DNA from: Ruminococcus sp.
GTDB taxonomy: Bacteria > Bacillota > Clostridia > Lachnospirales > Lachnospiraceae
Assembly: GCA_023663085.1 (NCBI GenBank)
Contig: JAMPIB010000005.1
Span: 1-64,000 of the forward strand
Direction: 5' to 3'
DNA: 64,000 bases
This document shows positions 63,489 to 64,000 of the stretch, piece after piece (the stretch's first letter is position 1; every line of letters starts with the position of its first letter). The position numbers were made by a program, and so were the translations under genes. Below the pieces are notes generated by a model that saw only the letters and a program-made list of their open reading frames with translations, did no database searches and was not told where the DNA came from.

Positions 63489-64000
63489 CTTCTTTTCACC
63501 CCGCGCACCACTTTTGCAAGGTACGCCTTTCCATATATATATTTCCCGTGCAGCGTCATCCATTGCAGCCGCAGTCCCGTCGGTCTTACATTGATGCGTG
63601 CGTATTTACGGGAAGTCTTCTTATAACGGGACAGTTCCTCGCGGCACTGTGTATCGCTGTAGACTCTGCCGCGTCTGTCCATATAGTGCCAGCCGGCATA
63701 GATATTCTGTTCTGATGCCCAATACCCATCCGATACATTATGTCTTGCCCAGTATTTCGGCGCCAGAATATACTGCACCGTATCGCTGGTAAAGGCCGGG
63801 AAATAGGCAAACGAGGAATTGGCCAGCAGTAGATAACAGGCGTTTTTTAATATACTGTAGTCTTTCGCCAGATCAAAATTATAAGCGGGAATCCCCGGCA
63901 GGATTTTCCCTGCTTCTTTGACATCATTGGTAATTATCATAAATTCCATGGCGGGATTGATCCTGCGCATCTGCTTCATACCCTGTATCCAGTATTTTTT
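63464..64000 (-). CDS. GT11-like glycosyltransferase, C-terminal part (cut by the window edge)
   Basis: The frame is open to the right edge, so only about 178 C-terminal residues are seen. FMIITNDVKEAGKILPGIPA and KNACYLLLANSSFAYFPAFT are like the final motifs of GT11 fucosyltransferases (NSSFS-x-W). A conserved-looking WHYMDRRGRVYSD and a very basic tail follow. Without the N-terminus the HxRRGDY motif cannot be checked. It overlaps the next gene by 4-25 bases, depending on the start used there. Confidence 0.65.
   Translation of the reverse strand, partial: KKYWIQGMKQMRRINPAMEFMIITNDVKEAGKILPGIPAYNFDLAKDYSILKNACYLLLANSSFAYFPAFTSDTVQYILAPKYWARHNVSDGYWASEQNIYAGWHYMDRRGRVYSDTQCREELSRYKKTSRKYARINVRPTGLRLQWMTLHGKYIYGKAYLAKVVRGVKRRCRKLIGR

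Overview
The window is one long surface-glycan biosynthesis region. The AT-leaning codon use, strong AGGAG ribosome binding sites, absence of any Gram-negative export machinery and the protein flavour point to a Firmicute, most likely a gut Clostridia/Lachnospiraceae-type organism; this is inference from style, not from a marker gene. From position 64000 down to 639 every convincing gene lies on the minus strand (58 genes, almost all with gaps under 60 bases or with ATGA-type overlaps), so transcription runs from the right edge to the left. The only plus-strand coding traces are decayed remnants at 110-642. No tRNA, rRNA, transposase, integrase or CRISPR array was seen.

Right part (about 33.3-64 kb, visibly more GC-rich): a Wzx/Wzy-type polysaccharide locus. 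It holds an initiating polyprenyl-phosphate sugar-phosphate transferase (57330-58742), a Wzy-like polymerase (58813-60054), a second polymerase-like protein with an odd two-helix tail (47731-49314), a Wzx flippase (50472-52007), glycosyltransferases of the GT2, GT4, GT11, GT17 and GT26 types, a pyruvyltransferase, a GH88/GH105-like hydrolase and a fused GT26-GT4 protein. Next to these are a radical SAM/SPASM enzyme, an OafA-type acyltransferase, several GT-C-like membrane proteins, an MsbA/PglK-type ABC exporter, a GT-D enzyme, and a DPM1-like GT2 with a DUF2304 partner.

Left part (about 0.6-33.1 kb, AT-rich and behind a promoter-like site in the 33.16-33.27 kb gap): a second set of genes of different composition, probably acquired separately. 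It contains GT8, GT4 and GT-C transferases, a uronate-forming nucleotide-sugar dehydrogenase, epimerases and methyltransferases, an asparagine-synthase-type amidotransferase, a CDP-hexose module (glucose-1-phosphate cytidylyltransferase, CDP-glucose 4,6-dehydratase, RmlC-like epimerase, DegT aminotransferase), two large GT-B-like proteins I cannot place, and then a distal run (2472-10586) of small-molecule enzymes. That run has a NeuA-like cytidylyltransferase, radical SAM/SPASM protein, TIM-barrel isomerase, SDR, methyltransferase (frameshifted at a G8 tract), 2-hydroxyacid dehydrogenase, HAD phosphatase, NAD-sugar epimerase and a kynurenine-formamidase-like cyclase, ending in a second ABC flippase paralogue. 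There is no NeuB/KdsA-type synthase, so the run does not match the standard sialic, legionaminic or Kdo pathways. It is the best candidate in the window for an undescribed pathway, perhaps making a CMP-activated acid or sugar used to decorate the glycan.

Reading the layout as a whole: two or three glycan assembly systems (one Wzx/Wzy and two ABC flippases) appear to sit head to tail in one transcriptional direction, with several transferases that would need polyprenyl-phosphate sugars for side-chain addition outside the membrane.
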